Source: Pectobacterium carotovorum (GTDB lineage: Bacteria; Pseudomonadota; Gammaproteobacteria; Enterobacterales; Enterobacteriaceae). Taken from it: a DNA stretch of 64,000 nucleotides. The first letter of the stretch is position 1; each line of letters starts with the position of its first letter. A program made the translations under genes and the position numbers. The stretch is taken from the NCBI RefSeq assembly GCF_900129615.1, contig NZ_FQWI01000001.1, forward strand, positions 1 through 64,000. Direction: 5' to 3'. This document shows positions 8,403 to 17,249 of the stretch, one piece after another. The notes under the pieces were generated by a model, which saw only the letters and a list, made by a program, of their open reading frames with translations, searched no databases and was not told the DNA's origin.

Positions 8403-10055
8403 TCAAGCGGCCAGAATGGTGTTCATGTCCTGTTCAACGGTGGTAATCGCCCGCATACCGAATTTGTCGTTCAGAATGGCAAGCAGGTTGTCCGTCAGGA
8501 AGCCCGGAGCCGTCGGCCCGGTGTAGATATTCTTCACGCCGAGGGACAGCAGGGTGAGCAGGATGACAATCGCTTTCTGTTCAAACCAGGACAGCACCAG
8601 ACTCAGCGGCAGGTCGTTCACGCCACAGCCCAATTTTTCTGCCAGTTTCACGGCCAGAATAATTGCCGCGTAGGCGTCATTACATTGGCCGACATCCAGC
8701 AGACGTGGCAGGCCTTCCAGCGTACCGAAGTCCAGTTTGTTGAAACGGTATTTACCGCAGGCCAGCGTCATGATCAGGCAGTCTTGCGGAACGTTCAGCG
8801 TAAAGTCAGTGAAGTAGCTACGTTCTTCACGGCTACCGTCACATCCGCCAACCAGGAAGACGTGACGCAGTTTTTTCTGTGCAACCAGATCGATGACGGT
8901 ATCAGCGGCGCTCAGCAGCGTTTCACGACCAAAGCCGACGGTGATCATGTGCTCGATTTCGCTGTATGGGAAACCAGCCAGACCCTGTGCCTGTTCGATA
9001 ACCGGGCTGAAATCGTCGCCTTCCAGATGGTTCACGCCCGGCCAGCCAACGATGCTGCGCGTCCAGATGCGGTCGCCATAGTTACCCACATTTGGATCGA
9101 TAATGCAGTTCGAAGTCATGACGATCGCGCCAGGGAATTTGGCAAACTCAGTCTGCTGGTTCTGCCAACCGCTGCCGTAGTTGCCTGCCAGATGCTTGAA
9201 TTTTTTCAGCTCTGGATAACCGTGTGCAGGCAGCATTTCGCCGTGGGTATAAATATTCACGCCAGTGCCTTCGGTTTGCTCCAGCAGCATGCGCAGATCT
9301 TTCAGGTCATGACCGGAAATCAGAATCGCTTTACCCGCAATTGGGCGGACGTTAACGGAGGTTGGCTGTGGATGACCGTAAGCATGGGTTTCGCCATGGT
9401 CGAGGATCGCCATAACGTTGAAGTTCATTTTACCGATGCCCATCGCGTTGTTCAGCAGGGTGTCAACATCGGATGGCTGCGTGCCCAGCCATGCCATGAA
9501 GGCATGATATTCGGCATAAATCGCGTTGTCATACTGGCCGAGAACGTGGGCGTGTTCCATGTAGGCCGCCGCGCCTTTCAGGCCGTAAAGGTTGAGCATG
9601 CGCAAGCCGTGAACGTCGTCACCCACGCTGGCTTTATCGCTGTCCAGCGCAAAATCCGCTGCCTGTTGCAGCAAGGTCGGAATATCGTTGCCAGCCAGTT
9701 GCAGGGCTGCCATTGGGTGATCCACGGTCGCGGTGGCATCGTGCAGACGGCAGCGAACAGCCAGAGACTCACGCAGTGTAATGGCTTCCTGTGCGTAGCC
9801 AATAATGCGTTGGGAATCGAAGTTAACGTTGGTCAACGTCGAGAAGAAGGCGCGTGGCGCAAAGTTGTCGACATCGTGATCGATGATGTCTAATTCGCGC
9901 GCTTTCAGCGCCCAGGCAGAAAGCCCTTGCAGCACAGCAACCAGCAGGTCTTGCAGATCGGAGGTTTCTGCGGTTTTGCCGCACATGCCCTGCGCGTAAG
10001 AGCAGCCGTTTCCAACAGGGGTACGAATCGTTTGTTCACATTGCACACAAAACAT
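8403..10055 (-). CDS. hcp: Hcp, hybrid cluster protein (NO reductase / S-nitrosylase)
   Basis: This is a 550-residue cytoplasmic protein carrying an Fe-S cluster and the 4Fe-2S-2O hybrid cluster. The N-terminal cysteines C3, C6, C18 and C25 are in the spacing of the enterobacterial type. Conserved hybrid-cluster segments include [24 protein letters not shown], and [12 protein letters not shown] followed by GQCNDAY. Length and sequence match E. coli Hcp throughout. Hcp reduces NO to N2O at low concentration and catalyses S-nitrosylation under anaerobic nitrate growth. An NsrR-type operator and an FNR-like half-site lie upstream. hcr follows in the same operon. Confidence 0.96.
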   Translation of the reverse strand: MFCVQCEQTIRTPVGNGCSYAQGMCGKTAETSDLQDLLVAVLQGLSAWALKARELDIIDHDVDNFAPRAFFSTLTNVNFDSQRIIGYAQEAITLRESLAVRCRLHDATATVDHPMAALQLAGNDIPTLLQQAADFALDSDKASVGDDVHGLRMLNLYGLKGAAAYMEHAHVLGQYDNAIYAEYHAFMAWLGTQPSDVDTLLNNAMGIGKMNFNVMAILDHGETHAYGHPQPTSVNVRPIAGKAILISGHDLKDLRMLLEQTEGTGVNIYTHGEMLPAHGYPELKKFKHLAGNYGSGWQNQQTEFAKFPGAIVMTSNCIIDPNVGNYGDRIWTRSIVGWPGVNHLEGDDFSPVIEQAQGLAGFPYSEIEHMITVGFGRETLLSAADTVIDLVAQKKLRHVFLVGGCDGSREERSYFTDFTLNVPQDCLIMTLACGKYRFNKLDFGTLEGLPRLLDVGQCNDAYAAIILAVKLAEKLGCGVNDLPLSLVLSWFEQKAIVILLTLLSLGVKNIYTGPTAPGFLTDNLLAILNDKFGMRAITTVEQDMNTILAA

Positions 10056-10071
10056 AATGACTTCCTTTTTT

Positions 10072-10094
10072 AAGTTGCATTTTAAATGCTTGTT
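10072..10094. promoter_or_regulatory. NsrR operator upstream of hcp
   Basis: Two 11-base arms, AAGTTGCATTT and AAATGCTTGTT, flank a single central T. This is the 11-1-11 layout of NsrR sites, with the arms symmetric at most positions. It lies 17-39 bases before the hcp start, where a repressor would block transcription until nitric oxide damages the NsrR Fe-S cluster. Confidence 0.72.
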
Positions 10095-10154
10095 TAAAGC
10101 ATAGTGTTAGCCGAGGCAGGTAAAAAGGCTTTTTTACTGCAACTTTAGGTAAAT

Positions 10155-10168
10155 TTGATTTAGCGCAA
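10155..10168. promoter_or_regulatory. FNR-like site upstream of hcp
   Basis: TTGATTTAGCGCAA has one perfect FNR half-site (TTGAT) and a degenerate second half (CGCAA for ATCAA). It is about 100-113 bases upstream of hcp, a reasonable activator position for this anaerobically induced gene. Confidence 0.4.
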
Positions 10169-10243
10169 GTTTGGTGATGGGCAATGAAAATCACTCTCAA
10201 TCACAGCCCATAAACGAGGGGGAAAACGGCGTTTAGTGTGCGC

Positions 10244-11146
10244 TTATGAAGAAAATAGCGCCATCAATATTGGTGCCGCGAGGCTTAATAAGAAACCGTG
10301 TACGATAGCCGCAGGCACGACGTCGATACCCGCGCTGCGCTGCAAAACGGGCAGCGTGAAATCCATCGAGGTTGCACCGCAAAGGCCTAATGCACAGGAG
10401 CGATTCCGCTGTGCCAACACGGGAACCAGCATAATCGCCAGTAGCTCGCGAGTCAGATCGTTGAAAAACGCAGTACTGCCGATGACGGGCCCGAGGGCAT
10501 CGGTTAGCAGAATGCCTGACAGCGAATACCATCCATAGCCGGATGCCATCGCCAGACCGGTTTTCAGCGGCAGACCCAGAATCCACGCAGCCAGCAGGCC
10601 GCCACCGAGCGCACTGATACCGACGATGAGCGCGATGACCAGACCGCGACGGTTTAATACGATTTGGCGCAGCGTCATCCCGCTGTTACGCAGTTGAACG
10701 CCCACCAGAAAAAGCAGGAAAATCAGGGCATACTCGCTGCCTTTGCTGGCGTAGGTGAATCCCGGCCATTGCGTTAAGCCCAGCAAAAAACCACCGAATA
10801 CCACGCCACAGAGTTTGAACGATTCAAGGATCATTCGCAGTCTGGACGGCGGAGTCGCGTCTTTGTACTTGCTACGCCATGCGCTGCGTTTTTCCCACAG
10901 CCACAGGGCAATGCCGTTTGCCGCGACAATACAGAAGGCGAAGACGGCAGTGTAGCGGAAGATCAGTAACAAATTGCTGCTGAGATTTTCCAGAAAAGCC
11001 AGGCTGATGCCCATCAAAAACAGAATAACGTACACCATCCAACTCAGCAGTTGGTTAATCAGCTGTAATCCTTTTTTGCCGCGCAGCGGTACCAGATAGC
11101 CAATGATGAGCGGTAATAAAATAATTAATAATCCTGAATACATCAC
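10244..11146 (-). CDS. lysO: LysO (YbjE), lysine exporter
   Basis: This is a 300-residue inner-membrane protein of the DUF340/LysO family that exports L-lysine and the toxic analogue thialysine. It has about eight hydrophobic helices and the family landmarks LLFLVGVQLRNSGMTLRQI, ASGYGWYSLSGILLTDALGPVIGSTAFFNDL and LGLCGATSMDFTLPVLQR. It is divergent from ybjD. The initiation could be at either of two adjacent ATG codons (11146 or 11143). Confidence 0.92.
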   Translation of the reverse strand: MMYSGLLIILLPLIIGYLVPLRGKKGLQLINQLLSWMVYVILFLMGISLAFLENLSSNLLLIFRYTAVFAFCIVAANGIALWLWEKRSAWRSKYKDATPPSRLRMILESFKLCGVVFGGFLLGLTQWPGFTYASKGSEYALIFLLFLVGVQLRNSGMTLRQIVLNRRGLVIALIVGISALGGGLLAAWILGLPLKTGLAMASGYGWYSLSGILLTDALGPVIGSTAFFNDLTRELLAIMLVPVLAQRNRSCALGLCGATSMDFTLPVLQRSAGIDVVPAAIVHGFLLSLAAPILMALFSS

Positions 11147-11484
11147 AGAATTGATGTCCTTACGCGAGAAAAACGGCGCTAACCCGTATTTTAGGAGTGG
11201 CTGGGGTTGCCGTTGTTAAACCATGAGGCTTTTCTTCTTCAGTTCTACCCCGATAGATATCGACACGGCGGAAACACAAACCGTTCGTTAACAACATCGT
11301 CATTAACAATATTGTCATTAACAACATCGTGGGATTCATCGGCTACACTTGGCGGGAAGAAAAACGATAATCTATTAAAATTAAACAAATTATCGGGGTG
11401 AGTAAAGCGCTGTCTGGCAGGATATTCTATACGGTGAGCGTTTTTGCAGCAGAAACTCGCAGGCCGCTGCTACAGGAGAGAAGG
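11147..11484. other. lysO-ybjD divergent intergenic region
   Basis: This 338-base region must contain both promoters. It holds three 15-bp direct repeats (11288-11332) and an A/T-rich stretch at about 11345-11395. A GTG-started extension of ybjD from 11398 is possible but unlikely. No gene was recognised. Confidence 0.6.
11288..11332. repeat. three 15-bp direct repeats between lysO and ybjD
   Basis: Units ttaacaacatcgtca, ttaacaatattgtca and ttaacaacatcgtgg follow each other without gaps (11288, 11303, 11318). The middle copy differs by two transitions. The spacing is about 1.5 helical turns. They may be slippage products or repeated regulator contacts. Confidence 0.7.
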
Positions 11485-13149
11485 ATGCATCTGGAAAGTA
11501 TTGAAATCCTAGGGTTTCGGGGAATCAATCGTCTGTCGCTGACGCTGGACGAGAACAATGTACTGATTGGTGAGAATGCCTGGGGGAAATCAAGCCTGCT
11601 GGATGCGCTCTCGCTGCTGCTGGCACCGACATTGCCGCTTTATCATTTTGATATGCAGGATTTTCACTTCACGCCGGGGGATGAAAATAGCCGGGAAAAG
11701 CATCTTCAGGTTATTTTCACGTTTTGCGAAACGGCACCCGGCCATCATCTATCCCCTCGCTACCGTTCACTAAGCTCCGTTTGGATAGAGGGAAATGAGT
11801 CGCTCTACCGCGTTTTTTATCGGCTGGAAGGTGAAGTGGACGAAAGCCAGTCGGTTTTCACCTGGCGCAGCTTTCTGGACGCTGACGGGCACCCGATACC
11901 GCTGGATGACATTGATGAACTGGCCAGAGAGATTATCCGCCTGCACCCGGTGCTGCGGCTGCGAGACGCGCGTTTTATGCGGCGCCTGCGTTCCGGGACG
12001 CTGGCCGCGACGTTAGATAACAGCAATGAAAAGCTGGCTCAGCAGTTTGAGCAACTGATGCGGGAACTGGTGCAAAATCCGCAGAAGCTGACGGATAAAG
12101 AGTTGCGCCAGGGGTTAGTGGCGATGCGGCAACTGCTGGAGCACTATTTTTCCGAGCAAAGCGCCACGGATAATGACCGACGCCATCATCGGCATGCGCG
12201 AACGCACAACGGTAAATCGTGGCGATCGCTGGACAACATCAACCGTCTGATTGCTGACCCGAATAGCCGCAGTCGCCGAATTATCCTGCTGGAATTGTTT
12301 TCTACGTTGTTACAGGCGAAAGGATCGGTGGCGTTGGATCCCCATGCGCGTCCGCTCTTACTGATTGAAGACCCCGAAACCCGGCTGCACCCGATTATGC
12401 TATCGGTCGCCTGGGGGCTTTTGGTGCAGTTGCCACTCCAGAAGATCACAACCACGAATTCAGGCGAGCTACTGTCGCTGGTGCCGATGGAGCAGGTGTG
12501 CCGTCTGGTGCGGGAGTCTTCACGGGTGGCGACATATCGCATTGGTCGTCAGGGCATGAACGCAGAAGATAGCCGACGCATTGCGTTTCACATTCGTCTG
12601 AATCGACCTGCATCACTTTTTGCCCGCTGTTGGCTGCTGGTGGAAGGGGAAACCGAAGTCTGGATGCTGAATGAACTGGCGCGCCAATGTGGACATCATT
12701 TTGAGGCGGAAGGGGTGAAAGTGATTGAGTTTGCCCAGTCCGGGCTCCGGCCATTACTGAGATTCGCACGGCGTATGGGGATTGAATGGCATGTGTTGGT
12801 CGATGGCGACGACGCGGGGAAGAAATATGCCGCGACGGCGAAAAGCATGTTAACTGCACAGGATGAGAGCGAGCGCGATCATTTGACCGTCTTGCCCGCA
12901 TCGGACATGGAACACTACATGTATCGTGAGGGATTCAGTCACGTTTATCACCGCATCGCGCAACTGCCGGAGAAAGTGCCGCTCTCGATGCATAAAATCA
13001 TCATCAAGGCTATCCATCGTTCATCCAAGCCCGATCTGGCGATTGAAGTGGCGATGGAAGCTGCGGCGATGGGCAGCGATGCCATCCCTCCGCTTATTCG
13101 CAGCATGTTCTCTCGCGTGTTGTGGCTGGCTCGCGGGCGTGCGGATTAA
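11485..13149 (+). CDS. ybjD: YbjD, OLD-family ATPase/TOPRIM nuclease
   Basis: This 554-residue protein has an SMC/RecF-like ABC ATPase head (FRGINRLSLTL then Walker A GENAWGKSS at about 31-39) and an interrupted second half (LLIEDPETRLHP, the signature/Walker B region). A C-terminal TOPRIM domain has LLVEGETEVW near 388 and LVDGDDAGKKY near 436, the acidic metal ligands. This is the architecture of overcoming-lysogenization-defect nucleases. The start at 11485 (MHLESIEILGFRG) is preceded by ACAGGAGAGAAGG. An upstream GTG at 11398 would add 29 unconserved residues. The cellular role of YbjD is not established; relatives act in phage defence or DNA repair. Confidence 0.9.
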   Translation: MHLESIEILGFRGINRLSLTLDENNVLIGENAWGKSSLLDALSLLLAPTLPLYHFDMQDFHFTPGDENSREKHLQVIFTFCETAPGHHLSPRYRSLSSVWIEGNESLYRVFYRLEGEVDESQSVFTWRSFLDADGHPIPLDDIDELAREIIRLHPVLRLRDARFMRRLRSGTLAATLDNSNEKLAQQFEQLMRELVQNPQKLTDKELRQGLVAMRQLLEHYFSEQSATDNDRRHHRHARTHNGKSWRSLDNINRLIADPNSRSRRIILLELFSTLLQAKGSVALDPHARPLLLIEDPETRLHPIMLSVAWGLLVQLPLQKITTTNSGELLSLVPMEQVCRLVRESSRVATYRIGRQGMNAEDSRRIAFHIRLNRPASLFARCWLLVEGETEVWMLNELARQCGHHFEAEGVKVIEFAQSGLRPLLRFARRMGIEWHVLVDGDDAGKKYAATAKSMLTAQDESERDHLTVLPASDMEHYMYREGFSHVYHRIAQLPEKVPLSMHKIIIKAIHRSSKPDLAIEVAMEAAAMGSDAIPPLIRSMFSRVLWLARGRAD

Positions 13150-13163
13150 CGGTATCGACCAAT

Positions 13164-13198
13164 AAAAAAATGCCGTTCGATATGACGAACGGCATTTT
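13164..13198. terminator. bidirectional terminator between ybjD and cspD
   Basis: A 13-bp stem, AAAATGCCGTTCG (13167-13179) with CGAACGGCATTTT (13186-13198), has a 6-base loop. A T run follows the stem on the minus strand (seven A on plus) and four T on plus. It can serve both convergent genes. Confidence 0.8.
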
Positions 13199-13266
13199 GT
13201 CGCATTATAGTCGTTTTACTGTTTAGCGTAGCGTGTTCTGAGTAGACGTGTAGGGTGTAGCAGGGG

Positions 13267-13488
13267 TCAGGATGCGGCCTCGGCGACTTGCGGGACGATC
13301 AGGCAGGCATGATTGCCTTTCGGCCCTTGATGAACATCAAACCTGACAACCTGTCCGGCTTTCAGAGTCCGGTAGCCATCCATTTGAATAGTTGAGTAGT
13401 GCGCGAAGATATCGTCACCGCCCCCTTCTGGACAGATAAAACCAAACCCTTTGGCATTATTGAACCATTTAACAGTACCTGTCTCCAT
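13267..13488 (-). CDS. cspD: CspD, cold-shock-like inhibitor of DNA replication
   Basis: This 73-residue single cold-shock domain has RNP1 KGFGFICP and RNP2-like DIFAHYST. In E. coli, CspD is not cold induced but accumulates in stationary phase, binds single-stranded DNA and blocks replication; it is degraded by Lon. The N-terminus METGTVKWFNNAKGFGFI and the position beside clpS-clpA identify it as CspD rather than another Csp. Confidence 0.94.
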   Translation of the reverse strand: METGTVKWFNNAKGFGFICPEGGGDDIFAHYSTIQMDGYRTLKAGQVVRFDVHQGPKGNHACLIVPQVAEAAS

Positions 13489-13910
13489 GCATTGACATCC
13501 TTCGCAAGAGTATTCTTTTCAGTAAGGTGTGGTTATTTGGTTACTACGAATACGAATTGATTAAAACCCCATCAATTCATCCGTACACTTTAGTGAAATC
13601 GATCCCGGCGTCAAGCGATCCACCGTGCGGTGAGGAGGGCAGTTTGCCAAAGTTTGATGCAGATAACGCTATTGATGAATCCACGATCGCGTTGCGTCAT
13701 CAAGATATCGGTTACAGGCCTTGAATTTTGCTTTCCGGGAACCATTTAATCCCTCAGGTGGTAAAATAAAAAGCAGACGTGCTACTGTAAATGTAGAGAT
13801 ACCCGTCATCTTTCAAGTCGCAGGCGCTCATTTCCTGCTTCTCGGATCTATTAGGAATAAACAGACCAATGTCGTGAGTCGCGATATTCGTTGCATGATG
13901 TGGATAGATA
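13489..13910. other. cspD-clpS divergent intergenic region
   Basis: These 422 bases hold the divergent promoters of cspD and clpS. The only feature recognised is a degenerate ERIC end at about 13799-13824. Short open frames here (for example 13527-13724) have no credible ribosome site or family resemblance. Confidence 0.55.
13799..13824. repeat. degenerate ERIC terminal fragment
   Basis: ATACCCGTCATCTTTCAAGT matches the left end of the two full ERIC elements in this window with one or two changes. It then diverges within a few bases. No matching right end was found nearby, so it is a solo remnant. Confidence 0.6.
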
Positions 13911-14231
13911 ATGGGAAACAACAGTACGTGGTCACAATCTGAGAACCTGACCACTGATAAACAGAAAGAAAAATTGCAGCCGCCTTCCATGTATAACGTG
14001 GTGTTGAATAACGATGATTACACCCCGATGGAATTTGTTATTGACGTTCTGCAAAAGTTCTTTTCTTATGATATTGAACGTGCCACGCAGCTTATGTTAA
14101 CTGTGCATTATCAGGGTAAAGCGATTTGTGGCGTATTCAGCGCTGAAGTGGCTGAGACCAAGGTCGTACAAGTCAATCGTTATGCCAGAGAAAACGAGCA
14201 CCCGCTGCTCTGTACGCTGGAAAAAGCCTGA
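13911..14231 (+). CDS. clpS: ClpS, adaptor for ClpAP
   Basis: This 106-residue N-end-rule adaptor binds proteins with N-terminal Leu, Phe, Tyr or Trp and hands them to ClpA. It has a variable, flexible N-terminal arm (1-25), then the conserved core [20 protein letters not shown] (N34, D35, D36 in the recognition pocket), [11 protein letters not shown] and [15 protein letters not shown] at the C-terminus. It is followed by clpA after 29 bases, probably in one transcript. Confidence 0.96.
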   Translation: MGNNSTWSQSENLTTDKQKEKLQPPSMYNVVLNNDDYTPMEFVIDVLQKFFSYDIERATQLMLTVHYQGKAICGVFSAEVAETKVVQVNRYARENEHPLLCTLEKA

Positions 14232-14260
14232 AGTCAGGCGATTTATTGGGAGAGGTGCCT

Positions 14261-16534
14261 ATGCTCAATCAAGAACTGGAACTCAGTCTCAACATGGCTT
14301 TCGCCAGAGCGCGTGAGCACCGACACGAGTTTATGACCGTGGAGCACCTGCTGTTGGCTCTGCTCAGTAACCCAGCCGCCCGTGAAGCATTGGAAGCCTG
14401 CACGGTAGATTTAGCCGCGCTGCGTCAGGAACTGGAAGCGTTCATTGAGCAAACCACACCAACATTACCGCAGAGTGACGACGAGCGCGAAACGCAACCC
14501 ACGCTCAGCTTCCAGCGCGTACTCCAACGTGCCGTCTTCCACGTGCAGTCCTCCGGCCGCAGCGAAGTGTCCGGCGCCAACGTCTTGGTCGCCATTTTTA
14601 GCGAACAGGAATCACAGGCCGCCTACCTGCTGCGCAAGCATGACGTCAGCCGTCTGGATGTGGTGAACTTTATTTCTCACGGCACGCGTAAAGAAGAATC
14701 CGATCAGGCACCAAACCCTGAAAGTCCCGTCAATGAAGAACAGGCAGGAGGGGAAGACCGTATGGAAAACTTCACCACCAATCTGAATCAACTGGCTCGC
14801 GTTGGCGGTATCGATCCGCTTATTGGCCGGGATAAGGAACTGGAGCGCACGATTCAGGTATTGTGCCGTCGCCGTAAAAATAACCCGCTGCTGGTCGGTG
14901 AATCCGGCGTTGGTAAAACCGCGATTGCTGAAGGGCTGGCCTGGCGTATTGTGCAGGGCGATGTACCAGAAGTGATGGCGGAGTGCACCCTGTACTCGCT
15001 GGACATCGGCGCGCTGCTGGCAGGCACCAAATACCGTGGTGATTTTGAAAAACGCTTCAAGGCGCTTTTGAAGCAGTTGGAGCAGGATAAAAACAGTATT
15101 CTGTTCATTGATGAAATTCACACGATTATCGGCGCTGGCGCGGCGTCTGGCGGCCAGGTTGATGCGGCTAATCTGATTAAACCGCTGCTTTCCAGCGGCA
15201 AGATTCGCGTTATCGGCTCGACCACCTATCAGGAATTCAGCAATATCTTTGAAAAGGATCGGGCGCTGGCGCGTCGTTTCCAGAAAATCGATATCACTGA
15301 ACCGAGCGTGGAAGAAACCATACAAATCATTAATGGTCTGAAGCCGAAATATGAGGCTCACCATGATGTTCGCTATACGTCGAAAGCGGTCCGTGCCGCG
15401 GTAGAGCTGGCCGTGAAATACATTAATGACCGTCACCTGCCGGATAAAGCGATTGATGTGATCGATGAGGCCGGTGCGCGCAGCCGTCTGATGCCGGTCA
15501 GCAAACGTAAGAAAACGGTCAATGTGAGTGACATCGAATCGGTTGTCGCTCGTATCGCCCGTATTCCAGAAAAAACCGTCTCCGCCAGCGATCGCGATGT
15601 GCTGAAAAATCTCAGCGACCGCTTGAAAATGCTGGTGTTTGGGCAGGACAAAGCAATCGAAGCGCTGTCTGAGTCTATTAAGATGAGCCGTGCAGGGCTG
15701 GGTCAGGAGCGTAAGCCGGTCGGTTCCTTCCTGTTTGCCGGTCCTACCGGTGTCGGTAAGACGGAAGTGACGTTACAGCTGGCCAAAGCGCTGGATATTG
15801 AACTGCTGCGCTTTGATATGTCCGAATACATGGAACGCCATACGGTTAGCCGCTTGATTGGTGCGCCTCCCGGCTATGTGGGCTACGATCAGGGCGGCCT
15901 GCTGACAGATGCGGTGATTAAGCATCCTCATGCGGTGCTGCTGTTGGATGAGATCGAAAAAGCGCATCCTGACGTCTTTAACCTGCTGTTGCAGGTGATG
16001 GATAACGGTACGTTGACGGACAACAATGGCCGTAAAGCGGATTTCCGCAATGTCATTGTCGTCATGACCACCAACGCGGGCGTGCGGGAAACACAGCGTA
16101 AATCCATCGGCATCATCCATCAGGACAACAGTACTGATGCGATGGAAGAAATTAAGAAGGTGTTTACGCCGGAGTTCCGTAACCGTCTGGACGGCATTAT
16201 CTGGTTCAACCATCTGTCGACCGATGTCATTCAGCAGGTTGTCGATAAGTTTATCGTAGAACTTCAGGCGCAGTTGGATGCGAAAGGTGTGTCGCTGGAA
16301 GTGAGCGATGAAGCGCGCGACTGGCTGGCAGAGAAAGGCTATGACAAGGCGATGGGTGCACGACCAATGGCACGCGTGATGCAGGAAAGCCTCAAGAAAC
16401 CGCTGGCCAACGAACTGCTGTTTGGTTCGCTGGTGGACGGGGGTTCTGTGACGGTGGAACTGGATAAAGAAACGCAACAGCTGACGTATGGCTTCGTGAG
16501 TGCGCAGAAGCGAAAAGCAGAAAGCGTTAATTAG
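14261..16534 (+). CDS. clpA: ClpA, AAA+ unfoldase of the ClpAP protease
   Basis: This 757-residue ATPase unfolds substrates and threads them into ClpP. It has an N-domain (1-145) that binds ClpS, AAA1 with Walker A GESGVGKT and Walker B FIDEIH, and AAA2 with Walker A GPTGVGKT and Walker B LLDEIEKAHPD. The ClpP-binding IGL-type loop is present (RKSIGIIHQD, here IGI). The start at 14261 (MLNQELELSLN) has GGGAGAGG upstream and matches E. coli exactly. A terminator follows. Confidence 0.97.
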   Translation: MLNQELELSLNMAFARAREHRHEFMTVEHLLLALLSNPAAREALEACTVDLAALRQELEAFIEQTTPTLPQSDDERETQPTLSFQRVLQRAVFHVQSSGRSEVSGANVLVAIFSEQESQAAYLLRKHDVSRLDVVNFISHGTRKEESDQAPNPESPVNEEQAGGEDRMENFTTNLNQLARVGGIDPLIGRDKELERTIQVLCRRRKNNPLLVGESGVGKTAIAEGLAWRIVQGDVPEVMAECTLYSLDIGALLAGTKYRGDFEKRFKALLKQLEQDKNSILFIDEIHTIIGAGAASGGQVDAANLIKPLLSSGKIRVIGSTTYQEFSNIFEKDRALARRFQKIDITEPSVEETIQIINGLKPKYEAHHDVRYTSKAVRAAVELAVKYINDRHLPDKAIDVIDEAGARSRLMPVSKRKKTVNVSDIESVVARIARIPEKTVSASDRDVLKNLSDRLKMLVFGQDKAIEALSESIKMSRAGLGQERKPVGSFLFAGPTGVGKTEVTLQLAKALDIELLRFDMSEYMERHTVSRLIGAPPGYVGYDQGGLLTDAVIKHPHAVLLLDEIEKAHPDVFNLLLQVMDNGTLTDNNGRKADFRNVIVVMTTNAGVRETQRKSIGIIHQDNSTDAMEEIKKVFTPEFRNRLDGIIWFNHLSTDVIQQVVDKFIVELQAQLDAKGVSLEVSDEARDWLAEKGYDKAMGARPMARVMQESLKKPLANELLFGSLVDGGSVTVELDKETQQLTYGFVSAQKRKAESVN

Positions 16535-16556
16535 TCAATATCGTGTGTTATCTAAG

Positions 16557-16581
16557 AGGGATGCTGAGGCATCCCTTTTTT
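16557..16581 (+). terminator. intrinsic terminator of clpA
   Basis: Stem AGGGATGC (16557-16564) with GCATCCCT (16569-16576), loop TGAG, followed by a run of T. It begins 23 bases after the clpA stop. Confidence 0.88.
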
Positions 16582-16769
16582 ATTGGGTCGCCGACCGCTT
16601 TGGGTGCGCTATTTCGCATCATGGCCCAGTTAAAAGTACGATTCTTGGATCTTTTCGGATAGGCCAAGATTTTGCACAATCATGACTACCGAGTAGTCGG
16701 CCCTGTGCGTTGTCGCAGGCGTGTGGCTGTCTCTCTTCTCTTCCATCCTATCTCGTTTTGGAGTTCACT

Positions 16770-17249
16770 ATGAGCCAACGTCTTGATTACTACAGCAAGT
16801 CTCCCGATGCCGCTAAAAAGTATCTGGAGTTCAATAATATTCTGCACAAGAAACCGTTTCTGGCTGAAATAGGCCATCTGGTTACGCTACGCGCTTCTCA
16901 ACTTAACGGCTGTGCATTTTGCGTTGATATGCACGTTAAAGAAGCCAAGATTAATGGGGAGCGCGAGCTACGCCTGCACCACGTGGCTGTCTGGCGTGAA
17001 TCACCGCTTTTCTCCTCGCGCGAGCGTGCTGCGCTGGAGTGGACAGAAGTGCTGACTCATCTTCCGCCTCACGGTGTGCCTGACGAGGTATTTACGCGCG
17101 TTCGTGAACAGCTGTCAGAAGAAGATCTGGCTGACTTATCTTTCATGATTATTGCAATTAATGGCTGGAATCGTCTGGGCGTCGCGTTTCAGGTCGTTCC
17201 CGGCTCCGCAGATAAACTGTACGGCCTGGAAAAAGCCAATCTGAGCTAA
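16770..17249 (+). CDS. AhpD-like carboxymuconolactone decarboxylase-family protein
   Basis: This is a 159-residue alkylhydroperoxidase D-like protein. It has the CxxC redox motif with downstream His, NGCAFCVDMHVKEA (C48, C51, H55), typical of AhpD-type thiol peroxidase/reductant proteins, and all-helical flanks (ERAALEWTEVLTHL). The start has TTTTGGAG seven bases upstream. Its stop codon is directly followed by the stop of the convergent MocR-type regulator, an arrangement suggesting a functional pair. The substrate is unknown. Confidence 0.83.
   Translation: MSQRLDYYSKSPDAAKKYLEFNNILHKKPFLAEIGHLVTLRASQLNGCAFCVDMHVKEAKINGERELRLHHVAVWRESPLFSSRERAALEWTEVLTHLPPHGVPDEVFTRVREQLSEEDLADLSFMIIAINGWNRLGVAFQVVPGSADKLYGLEKANLS

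Noticed and set aside
8685-9893. Long plus-strand open frame (402 codons) opposite hcp
   Set aside because: It lies fully antisense to the highly conserved hcp gene and resembles no family; it is a codon-usage shadow.
13527-13724. Small open frame between cspD and clpS
   Set aside because: Poor start context and no family resemblance.
14612-15436. Minus-strand frame of 274 codons opposite clpA
   Set aside because: It is antisense to conserved AAA1 coding sequence with no ribosome site or family signal.
16582-16769. tRNA-Ser (serW) expected after clpA from E. coli gene order
   Set aside because: No cloverleaf or tRNA ends (GGTTCGAATCC-like arm, CCA end) could be found in this gap.
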